This document shows positions 7,114 to 16,831 of a DNA stretch of 44,259 bases, piece by piece. Below the pieces are notes generated by a model that was given only the letters and a program-made list of their open reading frames with translations, had not been told where the DNA came from and did not search any database. Within the stretch, counting starts at the first letter, position 1, and every line of letters begins with the position of its first letter. Origin of the DNA: Gemmatimonadales bacterium (GTDB taxonomy: Bacteria > Gemmatimonadota > Gemmatimonadetes > Palauibacterales > Palauibacteraceae). The position numbers and the translations under genes were made by a program. The DNA is taken from NCBI GenBank assembly GCA_009840115.1, contig VXOJ01000030.1:1-44259 (forward strand). Reading direction: 5' to 3'.

Positions 7114-8492
7114 CAGAATCTCACGTCGATGTACGTGTTGGTACGGACCTCCTGGAGGATGATGTCGATCTGCTTGCGGGTCCGGAGGCTCTGCCGGATC
7201 TGCACCCGCACGTCGTTGAGCTCGATCGGGCCCTCGGGGCGGAACGTCAGGACGTGGACGAGCCCGAACTCGGTGGGACCGCCGCGCTGCATCGGCAGCG
7301 GCCCGTACACCGTGCCGGGCGTCGGCTCGGTGAGTCCGGATTCGGCGCCCGCGCCCGTGAACTGGCTGACCAGGCTCGCGAGCGCGATGTCGTCGAAGCG
7401 GATGGCCTCGTCGGCCACCCGTCCGCGGAACAGGGCCACGAGCCGCTCCGGGTCGCTGCCCGCCCGCAGGCTGTCCGCGATCTGGATCGCGAGCGTCCGG
7501 GCCTCCTCGATGTCGTCGTCCGTGATCTCGGGGCGCAGGAGGATGTGGCGCAGAAAGCGCTCCGCCCCCCGCTGGCGCTCGATCTTGATGAAGTGGAGCC
7601 CGAACTGGGTCTGCACCGGTCCCACCGTCTGGCCGGGGCGCGCCCCCCATGCGGCGTCGCCGAACGGCTTCACGAGCAGGTCGCGGTTCATCCAGCCCAA
7701 CTCGCCGCCCTGCTCCCTGGTGCCGTCGTCGTCGGAGTGCCGGCGGGCGAGGACCGAGAACTCCTCGTCGTTCGCGAAATCGTTCTGCACGCGAATCGTG
7801 CGCGCCAGGACGCTGTCCCGGGCGGCGCCGCTCGGATTCGGCGTGACCACGAGCCGGTTGAACGAGACGAGCGCCGGCCGCGGCGGCTGGTTCTGCGCGA
7901 ACTCCTCGAAGGCGGCTTCGACCTCTTCCTCGCTGACGATGACCGGCGGCAGATCCGAACGTTGCTCGAGTTCGATCCGGTAGGCCTGGCGCATTCCCTC
8001 GGCCTGCGCCTGCGAGCGCTGCATCTGGCGGAACTGGAGCATGTTCATGCCCGTCTCCTCCACCGCCAGCATCATCTCCTCGTCGGTGGAGAAGTTGGCC
8101 CGCGTCTCCGCGAAGTAGGCGTCCGCCATCTCCGTCACGCGGCCCTCGGGCACCGTGACGCCCGCGTTCCTCGCCTGTTGAAGGAAGATGAGATCGTCGA
8201 TCATCGCATCGAGCACTTCGCGGGCGAACGCCTCCCAGCCCTGGGTCCCTTCGAGCGGAACTCGCGCGCCGCGGGCCTGCAGCTGGTAGAGCGTGACCTG
8301 GATATCGGACATTAGGATCGCCGTGTCGCCCACCACGGCCACGATCCTGTCGAGCGACGCCACGCCGGAGGGAAACTCCGTTGCCGCCACGGTGTCGGGC
8401 GCGGCGGGTTCGTTCTCCTGCAGCCCGGAAAGCGGTGCGCCGAGGGCGAGCGCCGCCGCGAGCAGGCAGGCCCCGGCCCGGAAGGCCTTCAT
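7113..8492 (-). CDS. SurA-like periplasmic peptidyl-prolyl isomerase/chaperone
   Basis: Parvulin-type foldase, likely helping outer-membrane proteins through the periplasm. A signal peptide starts at the ATG at 8492 (MKAFRAG followed by a hydrophobic stretch); a GTG at 8513 is possible but would push the signal inward. A SurA-type helical N-domain follows (DRIVAVVGDTAILMSDI), then a parvulin domain at roughly 205-310 (FSVLARRHSD, GGELGW, GLHFIKIE) and a second, degenerate PPIase-like half. 459 aa, typical. The client set would include the two giant barrel proteins at the right end of the window (inference). Confidence 0.88.
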   Translation of the reverse strand: MKAFRAGACLLAAALALGAPLSGLQENEPAAPDTVAATEFPSGVASLDRIVAVVGDTAILMSDIQVTLYQLQARGARVPLEGTQGWEAFAREVLDAMIDDLIFLQQARNAGVTVPEGRVTEMADAYFAETRANFSTDEEMMLAVEETGMNMLQFRQMQRSQAQAEGMRQAYRIELEQRSDLPPVIVSEEEVEAAFEEFAQNQPPRPALVSFNRLVVTPNPSGAARDSVLARTIRVQNDFANDEEFSVLARRHSDDDGTREQGGELGWMNRDLLVKPFGDAAWGARPGQTVGPVQTQFGLHFIKIERQRGAERFLRHILLRPEITDDDIEEARTLAIQIADSLRAGSDPERLVALFRGRVADEAIRFDDIALASLVSQFTGAGAESGLTEPTPGTVYGPLPMQRGGPTEFGLVHVLTFRPEGPIELNDVRVQIRQSLRTRKQIDIILQEVRTNTYIDVRF

Positions 8493-8514
8493 TCCACCAT
8501 TGATATCGATCACG

Positions 8515-11500
8515 CTAGACTCCTCCGGCGGCCGCCGGAACTCTGGTCTCCTTCGCCTCCGCGCGCCCCGGCGCCGCCAGGATCCCCAGGGCCTCCGCCA
8601 GCATCGGCAGGAGGGGCTCCGTTCCCGCCCGTCGCAGGACCAACGATAACGGTTCCAGCCGCCGCACTTCAACGTGCAACTGGCGGTCCGCGAGCGCGTT
8701 CGTGAGCAGCCTGAGCTGCGGCGAGGCCGTCGCCTCGAACGAGATTCGGGCGTCGTCGTCGGACGCCCGGATCCAGTCCGCTCCGGTCGCCGCCCCGAGA
8801 ATCCGGAGTTCCGCCGCCGCGATGAGACGCGCCGCCGGGGGCGGAAGGCGGCCGAAGCGATCCTCGAGTTCCGCGCGGAACGCCTTCACCTCTTCCCATT
8901 TGGTGAGACGCGAGAGACGGCGATAGAGATGCATCTTCACCGGCGACCCGGCGACGTAGGCATCGGGGAGGAAAGACTCCCCATCCACGGAGACCCGGGC
9001 GCGCGGCGCGGAGTCCGGCGATTCTCCCCTCAACCGCCGGAGGGTGCTCTCGACGAGCCGCTGCCACGTCTCGATCCCCACCGCGGTGGCGAAACCGCTC
9101 TGCTCTCCGCCCAGGAGGTTCCCCGCCCCCCGCAGCTCGAGGTCCTTGAGCGCGACCTCGTATCCCGAGCCCAGTTCCGTGTGGTGCTCGAGCACGCGCA
9201 GCCGCTCCGCCGCATCGGGCGCGACGTCGGAGGGGACGACGAGATAGCAGTAGGCGCGGCGGTGGGAGCGGCCGACCCGGCCCCGCAACTGGTAGAGCTG
9301 GGCGAGGCCGAAGTTGTGGGCCCTGTGGACGATCATCGTGTTCGCGGACGGGACATCGAGCCCGTTCTCGATGATGGACGTGCAGATGAGGAGGTCGATC
9401 TCGCCGCGGACGAAGCGGTGCATGACGTCCTCGAGTTCGCGCTCCGGCATCTGGCCGTGCGCGATGGCGGCCCGCGCCTCGGGCATCAGTCTCTTAACGC
9501 GGCTCGCGGCGGCGTGGATCGTCTCGACGCGGTCGTGGACGAAGAACACCTGGCCGCCGCGGTCGAACTCGCGGCGCAGGGCCTCCTCCAGGATCCCGTC
9601 ATCCCAGGACAGCACGTGCGTGATGATCGGCATGCGGTTTCGCGGCGGCGTGCGAATCGTGGAGAGGTCGCGCAGCCCGCCGAGCGCCAGGTGAAGGGTC
9701 CGGGGGATGGGCGTCGCCGTGAGGGTGAGGACATCCACCGTCTCGCGGTACTCCTTCAGCCGCTCCTTCTGGCGAACGCCGAACCGCTGCTCCTCGTCCA
9801 CGATGAGGAGGCCCAGGTCGCGGAATCCGACGTCGCGCGAGAGGAGCCGGTGCGTGCCGATGACGATGTCGACGGTCCCGGCTTCGAGCCCCGCGATGAC
9901 CTTGCGCTGCTCGCGCGGGCTGCGGAAGCGCGACAACCCTTCCACGTGCACGGGGAAGCCCGCGAGGCGCTCGCGGAAGGTGGCGAGATGCTGGTCCGCG
10001 AGGATCGTGGTCGGGGCGAGCACGGCGACCTGCGCGCCGTCCTGAACGGCCTTGAACGCCGCGCGGATCGCGACCTCCGTCTTCCCGAAGCCGACGTCCC
10101 CGCACACGAGGCGATCCATCGGGACCGGCGCCTCGAGATCCCGCCGGACCGCCTCCCAGGCGGTGAGTTGATCCGGTGTCTCGTCGTAGAGGAAGGCGGA
10201 TTCCATCTCGCGCTGCCAGGGGGTCTCCGCCGGGAAGGCGCGTCCGGGCGACATCTTGCGCCGCGCGTAGAGCTGGAGGAGTTCGACCGCCGTGGCCTCG
10301 ATCGCCGCGACGGTCCGGTTCCGGAGCTGCTTCCACTTCCGCCGGCCGAGCTTGTGGACCGCGGGCGGCCGGGCGTCCGAACCGGCGGCGCTCCACCGTT
10401 CGATGAGGTCCAGCCGATAGTGCGGGAGTCTGAGGATTTCACCGTCGGCGTAGCGGATCTCCATCGTCTCGATCGTCTCGCCGCGCACGTCGACGCGCTC
10501 CAGGCCCATGTAGCGGCCGATCCCGTGCTCCATGTGAACCACGTAGTCGCCGGGTTCGATGGACGCGATGGATTCGATGGTGGCGGCGCCGCCCAGCCGG
10601 ACGCGGTGGCGGCGATACCGGCGCCGGAACACCTCGTGATCCGTGAGGACGAGCAGGGTGCCGGGGACGCCGACCCTGAACCCGCCGCTCAGCGATCCGA
10701 TGGCGAGGGCGACCTCGCGGGCGAGCGCCGCGCCCCCGCGTTCGGTGAGGATCTCCTCCAGCCGCTCGACCTGGCCGTCGTTGTCGCAGAAGACGATGAG
10801 GCGTTCGCCGCGGGCCCGCGCCGTGCCGATCTCGGCCACGAGCCGTTTCATGTCGCGGCCTATGGAGGGCGGAGGCTCGATCGGAAGCCGAAGCGCGGCC
10901 GGCGGGGCCTGCTCCGGCGCCGTGAATTCGAGGAGCCGGAAGGCGGCCAGCCGTCGCTCCGCCTCGGAAGGCGGAAGGACGAGGGACTCGGCCGGCTCCG
11001 CGCCGGCGCCGACGCGCTTCCTCGCGTCCCGGACCTCGGTCCACAGGCGTTCGCGGGCCCGGACGCCCCCTTCCGCGTCGAGGACCAGCGCGAGCGCCGT
11101 CGGAGGCAGCGTCTCGAGGAGGGCACGCCGCTCCACGTCGCCCGCCGTTTCGGAGCCCTGCAGCGCGATCGGAAGGACGTCCACGCTTTCCAGGGTTTCG
11201 GTCGAACGCTGGGTGAGCGCGTCGAAGCGCCGCACCGACTCCACCTCGTCGCCCCAGAGTTCGATCCGAAGCGGCGCCGGATGTCCGAACGGGAACAGAT
11301 CCACGATCCCGCCGCGGATCGCGTAATCCCCGACTTCACGCACCGTGTGGGTCCGGCCGAATCCCATCTCCTCCAGGCGTCGGCCGAGTTTGGCCAGGGG
11401 GCGCTCGGCCCCGCGCCCGATCGTGAGGGCGAGGCTCGTGCCGGGGCCGACCGGGATCGGCGCCCGCTCGGCGAGCGCCCGGGCCGTCGTCGTGAGGATC

Positions 11501-11814
11501 CGGCAGCGCCCGCCGAGCAGCGCGCCCATCGCCTCCACGCGCTGGGCCTCGATCTCGATGTGCGGGTCCGCATCCTCGTACGGGAGGGCCTCTCGCTGCG
11601 GATAGCAGCGGGCGCCCGCGGCCCCGAGCGTGCGGAGGTCCTCGTGGAGCGCCTCGGCCCGCTCGGGCGTGTCGGCGATGAGGACGATGGGTGCGCCGAC
11701 GGCCAGATCGTCGAGCGCGAGCGCGAGCGCGGCGGATCCCGCCCCCGGGAGCGGGTGGACGAACGCACGGGCACCACGCCGCGAGAGCTCCTCCGGGATT
11801 CCGGCGGCTCGCAC
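8515..11814 (-). CDS. mfd: Transcription-repair coupling factor Mfd
   Basis: Removes RNA polymerase stalled at DNA damage and recruits UvrA. The 1099-aa protein shows the whole architecture: UvrB-like N-terminal part, RNA polymerase-interaction (CarD-like) domain around 417-480 (GDYVVHMEHGIGRY), RecG-like translocase with P-loop GDVGFGKTE near 570, DEEQ box near 670, LTATPIPRTL, motif VI QLRGRVGRS near 845, and the C-terminal TRCF domain (KDLELRGAGNLLG). The start is a GTG at 11814, 23 bp past the preceding stop, with GAAGG upstream; the N-terminal protein sequence fits the family there. Confidence 0.96.
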   Translation of the reverse strand: MRAAGIPEELSRRGARAFVHPLPGAGSAALALALDDLAVGAPIVLIADTPERAEALHEDLRTLGAAGARCYPQREALPYEDADPHIEIEAQRVEAMGALLGGRCRILTTTARALAERAPIPVGPGTSLALTIGRGAERPLAKLGRRLEEMGFGRTHTVREVGDYAIRGGIVDLFPFGHPAPLRIELWGDEVESVRRFDALTQRSTETLESVDVLPIALQGSETAGDVERRALLETLPPTALALVLDAEGGVRARERLWTEVRDARKRVGAGAEPAESLVLPPSEAERRLAAFRLLEFTAPEQAPPAALRLPIEPPPSIGRDMKRLVAEIGTARARGERLIVFCDNDGQVERLEEILTERGGAALAREVALAIGSLSGGFRVGVPGTLLVLTDHEVFRRRYRRHRVRLGGAATIESIASIEPGDYVVHMEHGIGRYMGLERVDVRGETIETMEIRYADGEILRLPHYRLDLIERWSAAGSDARPPAVHKLGRRKWKQLRNRTVAAIEATAVELLQLYARRKMSPGRAFPAETPWQREMESAFLYDETPDQLTAWEAVRRDLEAPVPMDRLVCGDVGFGKTEVAIRAAFKAVQDGAQVAVLAPTTILADQHLATFRERLAGFPVHVEGLSRFRSPREQRKVIAGLEAGTVDIVIGTHRLLSRDVGFRDLGLLIVDEEQRFGVRQKERLKEYRETVDVLTLTATPIPRTLHLALGGLRDLSTIRTPPRNRMPIITHVLSWDDGILEEALRREFDRGGQVFFVHDRVETIHAAASRVKRLMPEARAAIAHGQMPERELEDVMHRFVRGEIDLLICTSIIENGLDVPSANTMIVHRAHNFGLAQLYQLRGRVGRSHRRAYCYLVVPSDVAPDAAERLRVLEHHTELGSGYEVALKDLELRGAGNLLGGEQSGFATAVGIETWQRLVESTLRRLRGESPDSAPRARVSVDGESFLPDAYVAGSPVKMHLYRRLSRLTKWEEVKAFRAELEDRFGRLPPPAARLIAAAELRILGAATGADWIRASDDDARISFEATASPQLRLLTNALADRQLHVEVRRLEPLSLVLRRAGTEPLLPMLAEALGILAAPGRAEAKETRVPAAAGGV

Positions 11815-11837
11815 GACTTGGAGGAACGACCTTCGAA

Positions 11838-13826
11838 TCAGTTCGACGCGCCCGATGTCACCTCGCTCCCTTCACCGTCCGCGCTCGGGCGGCGCGACCG
11901 GCCCGGCGTCGCCAGGTACAGCTCGATCCCGATCAGCGCGAGCGCGAGCGCGATCAGCCAGGGGGCCATGTCCCGGCCCCTCCGGGCGCGGAAGATACCG
12001 TCTTCCCAGGCGCTCGCGTCGGGGCCCGCCGTGAATACCGGCCGGCCGGCGAACAGTTCCTCCAGTTCGCGCCGTCCCATCGGGGTCGGATCGGCCTCCT
12101 CTTCCGGCACGTTCGCCGCGAAGTGCGTTTCCGCGACCGCCCCGTCGCTCCCGGTGCCCCGGACCGCATACACTCCCGCCCTCAGCGGCGTAAACTGCGC
12201 GCCACCCTCCACGGCGCGCACCGTCCCGTCGGGAGACTCGACCTCGCCTGCCCACTCCGGGAGGGTCAGCGGCCGTCCCGCGTCGAAGTCGGCGAAGGGC
12301 CAGGTGGCCAGGTGCGACCAGTGCACGAGGAGCGCTTCGAGGAAGGGGACCATGGCGGGATGCGCCGGGAGATCGCTGGCCGTGGCCGTGAGCGGCGAGG
12401 CGAGGATCAGCGCCATCCGGTCGTCCGAGTCCGTGCGGATGAGCCACGGTTCTCCGTCCTCCGTGCGCAGCAGCGCCGTGTCGGCGGCCGACCCGCCGCC
12501 CGTCGTGCGAAGGAGGTAGCGCTGCCGGACCCGTACGCCCGAGAGCGAGAACGCGGCCTCCGGCTCCGCGAGTCCGAGATCGCCCGATCCCGCGTCGACG
12601 CGTGCCTGCCAGGCGATCCCGACGGAAGCCAGCCCCTGATTGAAGGCCGCCAGGTCGACCGGGTCGGCGGGCGGAACGAAGATGACGGTCTCCGCGCCCT
12701 CCCACGGCGCGCCGACGCTCACATCCCCATCCACGACCGCGACGGCCCCGTTTCCTCCGGCTCCCAGCCGTCCTCCGTCGCGAAGGGTTTCGATCCCGAG
12801 GCCGACGAAGCCGTTCGCGTCGCCATGGAAGCGAACCGCGGGGGGAGGCACGACGCGGATCGCGAAGTAGCGCAGGTCATCGGCCCGCGCGCCGGCGGGG
12901 TTCACCTCCAGCCGCCCCTCGTGCAGCCCCGGTCCGAGTTCGGGGAGGCCGAGGATGGCGCTCGCGCCCCACGGGGCCCGGGCCGCACCGGCGAGCCGTC
13001 CGTCGAGTTCAAGCCGGATGTCGGCTTCCGCCGCGGCGCCGTCCGGTGGATCCGGCGGGGCGGCCGGCCCGGTCCGGGCGCTCCGCACGATGACGCCGTG
13101 CCCGGTGCCCGACGGCGCGGTCGTGCCGCCGGTGAGTTCGACATCGACGAGGGCGCCGTTGGGCTCGTCCGGCGGCCGCGGCGCGTAGGCCACGAGGGGC
13201 GCGGCGTCGCTCGCGGCCGCCGGGTCGGTCCGCAGAGCGGACGCCTGGAGGTCCGACAGCAACTGGATTTCGCGCCGCCGCCCGCCGTCGGCGGGGAGCG
13301 CGGCGGCCGCCCGCGCCCCGCCGGCGGCCAGATCGGCCGCGCCGTCGGTCGGCCGGAGCTGCCCGAGTGCCGGCGCGGCCCGCCCCGCGGCGACGCCGGC
13401 CGCGAGCGGCTCCCCGACGGTGGGGAAGAGCCACACGCGGTCCTCCGGGCGGGCCGCGGCGAGCGCCGACCGGGCAAGCTCCACGAGCGACTCGAACAGG
13501 ATGCGGTTTTCGTCCAGCCGCCCGACGCTCGCCGAATTGTCCACGATGAGCGCGAGGTCCGTCGGCTCGTGGTCGCGGGCCCCGCCGCGTCCGATGAGCG
13601 GCCCCGCCGCGGCGAGCGCGAGCGCGATCAGGAGGCCGATCCGCACGGCGAGCAGCAGCAGGTCCGAGGCCGCGAGCGACCTCGAGCGCGCGTCTTCCGC
13701 GCGGCTGAGGTAGCGGAGCGCCGGGAAGGACACGCGCCGGTCGGTCTGGCGGCGCCGCAGGTGGAGGATGAGCGGCACGGCCACGCTCAGCCCGAGCGCC
13801 AGCGCCGACAGGTAGAGGAAGCTCAA
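11838..13826 (-). CDS. BatA-like membrane protein with von Willebrand A domain
   Basis: Begins with the BatA-type membrane anchor (MSFLYLSALALGLSVAVP then ILHLRRR), a second membrane helix near 55-77, and a VWA domain with metal site DNSAS at 96-100. A long region of uncertain fold follows, with one last membrane helix close to the C-terminus (APWLIALALALIGIELYL). Such proteins are encoded with DUF58 proteins in aerotolerance-type (bat) clusters of unknown mechanism; the usual MoxR ATPase is not beside them here. Start is TTG at 13826: it is the only in-frame start-like codon that yields the conserved N-terminus, with ACGGGAG about 10 nt upstream. 662 aa. Confidence 0.82.
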   Translation of the reverse strand: MSFLYLSALALGLSVAVPLILHLRRRQTDRRVSFPALRYLSRAEDARSRSLAASDLLLLAVRIGLLIALALAAAGPLIGRGGARDHEPTDLALIVDNSASVGRLDENRILFESLVELARSALAAARPEDRVWLFPTVGEPLAAGVAAGRAAPALGQLRPTDGAADLAAGGARAAAALPADGGRRREIQLLSDLQASALRTDPAAASDAAPLVAYAPRPPDEPNGALVDVELTGGTTAPSGTGHGVIVRSARTGPAAPPDPPDGAAAEADIRLELDGRLAGAARAPWGASAILGLPELGPGLHEGRLEVNPAGARADDLRYFAIRVVPPPAVRFHGDANGFVGLGIETLRDGGRLGAGGNGAVAVVDGDVSVGAPWEGAETVIFVPPADPVDLAAFNQGLASVGIAWQARVDAGSGDLGLAEPEAAFSLSGVRVRQRYLLRTTGGGSAADTALLRTEDGEPWLIRTDSDDRMALILASPLTATASDLPAHPAMVPFLEALLVHWSHLATWPFADFDAGRPLTLPEWAGEVESPDGTVRAVEGGAQFTPLRAGVYAVRGTGSDGAVAETHFAANVPEEEADPTPMGRRELEELFAGRPVFTAGPDASAWEDGIFRARRGRDMAPWLIALALALIGIELYLATPGRSRRPSADGEGSEVTSGASN

Positions 13827-13842
13827 GCCAGCCCGGCTCCCG

Positions 13843-14784
13843 TCATCCGCCGGCCCGCCTGCGCATGAACTGCCTCAGCGCGAGCCCGATGGGAGTGTCC
13901 GTGGTGAGGAGCGCGTAGTCGGCGCCCCAGCGCAGCGCCTCCTTGCGCCAGCCGTCGACCGCCGCCTCCACCGCCTCGCGGTACTGCCGGCGAAGCGCCG
14001 CGGAGTTGGCGCCCAGTTCCTCGCCCGTCTCCGGGTCGAAGAAGATCGCCTCCCCCTCGGCCGGGAGTTCCCGCTCGCCCGGGTCCATGATGTGGAACAG
14101 GATCACCTCGTGGCCGCGGTGCCGGAGATAGCGCAGGGACATCCGCGTCGTCTCCGGGTCCACGAGCAGGTCCGAAATGAGCACGACGAGACCCCGCCGC
14201 TGAAGCCGGCCGGCGATCTCCTTGAGCGCGGAACCCGCATCGGTCCGGCCATCGGCGGACAGGCGCGTGAGCTCGCCCAGCAGCCGGCGCCAGTGGCGGC
14301 GCGTGGTGCGCGGCGCGATGTGCGCCCGCAGCGCCTCATCGAAGGCGATGAGTCCCGTCGCGTCGCCCTGCTGCACGAGGAGCAGCGAAAGCGAGGCCGC
14401 GACCAGCCGCGCGTACGCGAGCTTGGTCGGAAAGCGCTCCCCGTCCGACACCCAGCCCATCGACCGGCTCACATCGACGAGCAGGTAGGCCCGCAGGTTC
14501 GTCTCCTCCTCGTATTGCTTGATGTAGAGGCGGTCCGTCTTCGCGTAGGCCTTCCAGTCCAGGTAGCGGATGTCGTCGCCGCGGTTGTAGGGGCGGTCCT
14601 CGGCGAACTCGGCGGAGAAGCCGCGCTTCGGCGAGTCGTGGAGCCCGATGAGAAACCCTTCCACGATGTGGCGCGCCACGAGTTCCAGGTGCGAAAGGCC
14701 CACGATCTCGCGAGGACTCGCGAGGTCGAGGCGCTGCCGGGAAGCGTCGAGAGCGGAGGTGAGAGTTGCGGTGCCTTCGGTCAT
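13843..14784 (-). CDS. DUF58 domain protein
   Basis: DUF58/VWA-like cytosolic protein. The defining segment RGDDIRYLDWKAYAKTDRL lies at about 68-86 and a VWA metal-site variant DVSRS at 104-108. It precedes the BatA-like gene, the usual pairing. DUF58 proteins generally act with a MoxR-type AAA+ ATPase, presumably in metal insertion or complex assembly; none is visible in this window. ATG at 14784 with no convincing ribosome site, so it may be leaderless, being the first gene of the leftward train. 313 aa. Confidence 0.9.
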   Translation of the reverse strand: MTEGTATLTSALDASRQRLDLASPREIVGLSHLELVARHIVEGFLIGLHDSPKRGFSAEFAEDRPYNRGDDIRYLDWKAYAKTDRLYIKQYEEETNLRAYLLVDVSRSMGWVSDGERFPTKLAYARLVAASLSLLLVQQGDATGLIAFDEALRAHIAPRTTRRHWRRLLGELTRLSADGRTDAGSALKEIAGRLQRRGLVVLISDLLVDPETTRMSLRYLRHRGHEVILFHIMDPGERELPAEGEAIFFDPETGEELGANSAALRRQYREAVEAAVDGWRKEALRWGADYALLTTDTPIGLALRQFMRRRAGG

Positions 14785-14868
14785 CGGAAAAGACTAGCTC
14801 CACTTGGCGGAGCCCCGCCACACGTCGCGGACTCGCCTTCGGTCGAACGTCCCTCCGGAAGGAAGCGA
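14785..14868. promoter_or_regulatory. Divergent promoter region
   Basis: An 84-bp gap between the first genes of the leftward and rightward trains must hold both promoters or their proximal parts. I can see a short GGCGG/CCGCC hairpin and a GGAAGGA ribosome site for the rightward gene, but no -35/-10 pair I would defend. Confidence 0.4.
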
Positions 14869-16332
14869 ATGAAAAGGACATGGGTTCTGGCGCTGGCGCT
14901 CGCGACCTCCCCCGCGGGAATCTCCGCGCAGGCCGAAGCCGGAGCCGGGGCGGCGACCATCACGGCGGGCGACCTGCGTCTCCGCATCGGCGCCCTCGCG
15001 CACGACTCGATGCGAGGCCGGGCGACGCCGAGTCCGGAACTGGACAAGGCGGCACGGCACATTGCCCGTCGTTTCGAGGAGTTCGGCCTCCAGCCGGCGG
15101 ACGGCGACAGCTACCTGCAGGAGTATCCGCTGACCGCATCCCGGGCCGGCACCCCCGGCCGGCAGTCGATCGAGATCGACGGTCCGGACGGCGGGACGAT
15201 CGAAGGGTCCGACATCCTCCCCGTTCCGGGTGGCCGCGGGGAGGTCGCGGGTCCGCTCGCGATCGTGACGCCCGGCGGCGCGGACCCGCCCGACGGCGCC
15301 GTCGCGATCCTGCGGGTCGCGCCCGAGGACACGCGGCAAGGCCTCGAATCCGTCCGCGGCCTCCTCGATGGCGGGGCGGTCGCCGTCCTGCTCGCCGTCG
15401 ATGCGCCGGACGACTACTTCGATGGCATCCGGCGCTTCTACGAGCGGGAGCGGCTCTCCGTCGGCATGCCGGAGGAACTCGGCGCCCCGGTCGCGTTCGT
15501 CCGGACGCCCGCGCTCCCGGAAGCGCTGCGCGCGGCCCTCGCTTCCGGCGCGGGCACGACCGCTTGGGAGGCGAGGGTGCGCACGCACTCCGAGTTCCGC
15601 GAGGAGAGGGCCTACAACACGATCGGCTGGATCGAGGGTTCGGACCCCGACCTCCGGGGCGAGTTCATCGTCTTCACGGCCCACATGGATCACGTGGGCG
15701 TGGGGCGGCCCGTCGACGGGGACTCCATCTACAACGGCGCCGACGATGACGCCTCGGGGACCGCGGCGATCATCGAACTCGCGCAGGCGTTCGCGTCGCT
15801 GGAAACGCCGCCGCGCCGCTCCCTCGTATTCATGACCGTGAGCGGGGAGGAGCGCGGGCTTCTCGGCTCCGGGTGGTACGCGGAGAACCCGCTGTTCCCC
15901 CTCGGGGCGACGGTCGCCAACCTGAACATCGACATGATCGGACGGAACTGGCGCGACACCGTCGTGGCGATCGGCGCCGACGAATCGACGCTCGGCGCGA
16001 CCCTTCGGCAGACGCTGCGGGACCACCCGGAACTCGGGCTCGCGACGATCGACGACCCGTGGCCGGAGCAGAATTTCTATTTCCGCTCGGACCACTACAG
16101 TTTTGCGAGGAAGGGTGTACCCATTCTCTTCTTCTTCACGGGTACGCACGAAGACTATCACGGGCCCAACGACGAACCGGACCGGATCCTGTACGACAAG
16201 ACGGCGCGCATCACGCGCCTCATCTTTCATCTCGGGCGGCGCATCGCCGACGCCGACGAACGGCCCGAGTGGGATCCGGCCGCATACCGGCGGGTTGTAG
16301 AAGGCGTCGGTCGCCAGCAGGGGAGTGAGTGA
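14869..16332 (+). CDS. Secreted M28 family zinc peptidase
   Basis: Exported aminopeptidase-like enzyme. Signal peptide at 1-20 (MKRTWVLALALA, cleavage near GISA-QA). A protease-associated-type insert of about 120-230 precedes the catalytic fold. The two-zinc site is complete: AHMDH (H272), GADDDASG (about D292), SGEERG (E327/E328), NIDMIGRN (D355) and DYHGPND (H431). That predicts an active peptidase that trims peptides in the periplasm or outside. ATG at 14869 with GGAAGGA seven bases upstream. 487 aa. Similar domains occur in carboxypeptidases and glutaminyl cyclases, so the exact substrate is open. Confidence 0.9.
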   Translation: MKRTWVLALALATSPAGISAQAEAGAGAATITAGDLRLRIGALAHDSMRGRATPSPELDKAARHIARRFEEFGLQPADGDSYLQEYPLTASRAGTPGRQSIEIDGPDGGTIEGSDILPVPGGRGEVAGPLAIVTPGGADPPDGAVAILRVAPEDTRQGLESVRGLLDGGAVAVLLAVDAPDDYFDGIRRFYERERLSVGMPEELGAPVAFVRTPALPEALRAALASGAGTTAWEARVRTHSEFREERAYNTIGWIEGSDPDLRGEFIVFTAHMDHVGVGRPVDGDSIYNGADDDASGTAAIIELAQAFASLETPPRRSLVFMTVSGEERGLLGSGWYAENPLFPLGATVANLNIDMIGRNWRDTVVAIGADESTLGATLRQTLRDHPELGLATIDDPWPEQNFYFRSDHYSFARKGVPILFFFTGTHEDYHGPNDEPDRILYDKTARITRLIFHLGRRIADADERPEWDPAAYRRVVEGVGRQQGSE

Positions 16333-16333
16333 C

Positions 16334-16828
16334 ATGTCGGAGCAGGATCAACAGCCGTACGTGATCGTGGAACGCCGGGCGTCCGGGGTCGTCGCCTTCC
16401 TCTGCGGCGCCCTGGTGGGCGCGGGCGTCGCGCTGCTGCTGGCGCCGAAGTCCGGGCGCGAAACGCAGGCGGACCTGCGCGAGGGGGCTCGCCGGTTGAG
16501 GGAGGGGACGGGCGAGCGGCTCACGGACCTCCGGGAAACGCTCGGGGAACGCTACGACCGCACGCGCGACCAGGTGGAAACGCGCGTGGACGACTTCCGC
16601 CGCAACGTCGCCGACCGCCAGCAGAAGGCGGGGGAGGCGATCAAGGCGGGGAAGGACGCGGCCCGACAGGCCCGCTCCGACCTCGAGGCGCGCGTCGCCG
16701 AGTCCAAGGAGGCCTACCGCGCGGCGCTGGCGGAAGGCGAGGCCCCGGAGGACGGAGATGAGGCGGCCGCCGCGCCGGAGGCCGATGAGAGCGCCGGGGA
16801 CGCGGACGGCGGGGCCTCCCGGGAGTGA
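16334..16828 (+). CDS. YtxH-like membrane-anchored protein
   Basis: Small protein with one N-terminal membrane helix (GVVAFLCGALVGAGVALLLA) followed at once by APKSGRETQADL, the hallmark of the YtxH family. The rest is charged and probably coiled-coil, ending in an acidic tail. Family function is unknown; some members are stress-related. The ATG at 16334 is preferred over the GTG three codons earlier because GGGAG lies 8 nt upstream. 164 aa, starting one base after the M28 stop. Confidence 0.85.
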   Translation: MSEQDQQPYVIVERRASGVVAFLCGALVGAGVALLLAPKSGRETQADLREGARRLREGTGERLTDLRETLGERYDRTRDQVETRVDDFRRNVADRQQKAGEAIKAGKDAARQARSDLEARVAESKEAYRAALAEGEAPEDGDEAAAAPEADESAGDADGGASRE

Positions 16829-16831
16829 GCC

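Noticed and set aside
8674..12519. 1281-codon open frame on the plus strand
   Set aside because: Antisense shadow of mfd; the minus strand carries every Mfd motif, while this frame is a charged, motif-free translation typical of GC-rich shadows.
11691..13868. 725-codon open frame on the plus strand
   Set aside because: Antisense to the BatA-like gene, with Arg/Gly/Pro-rich translation and no recognisable domain.
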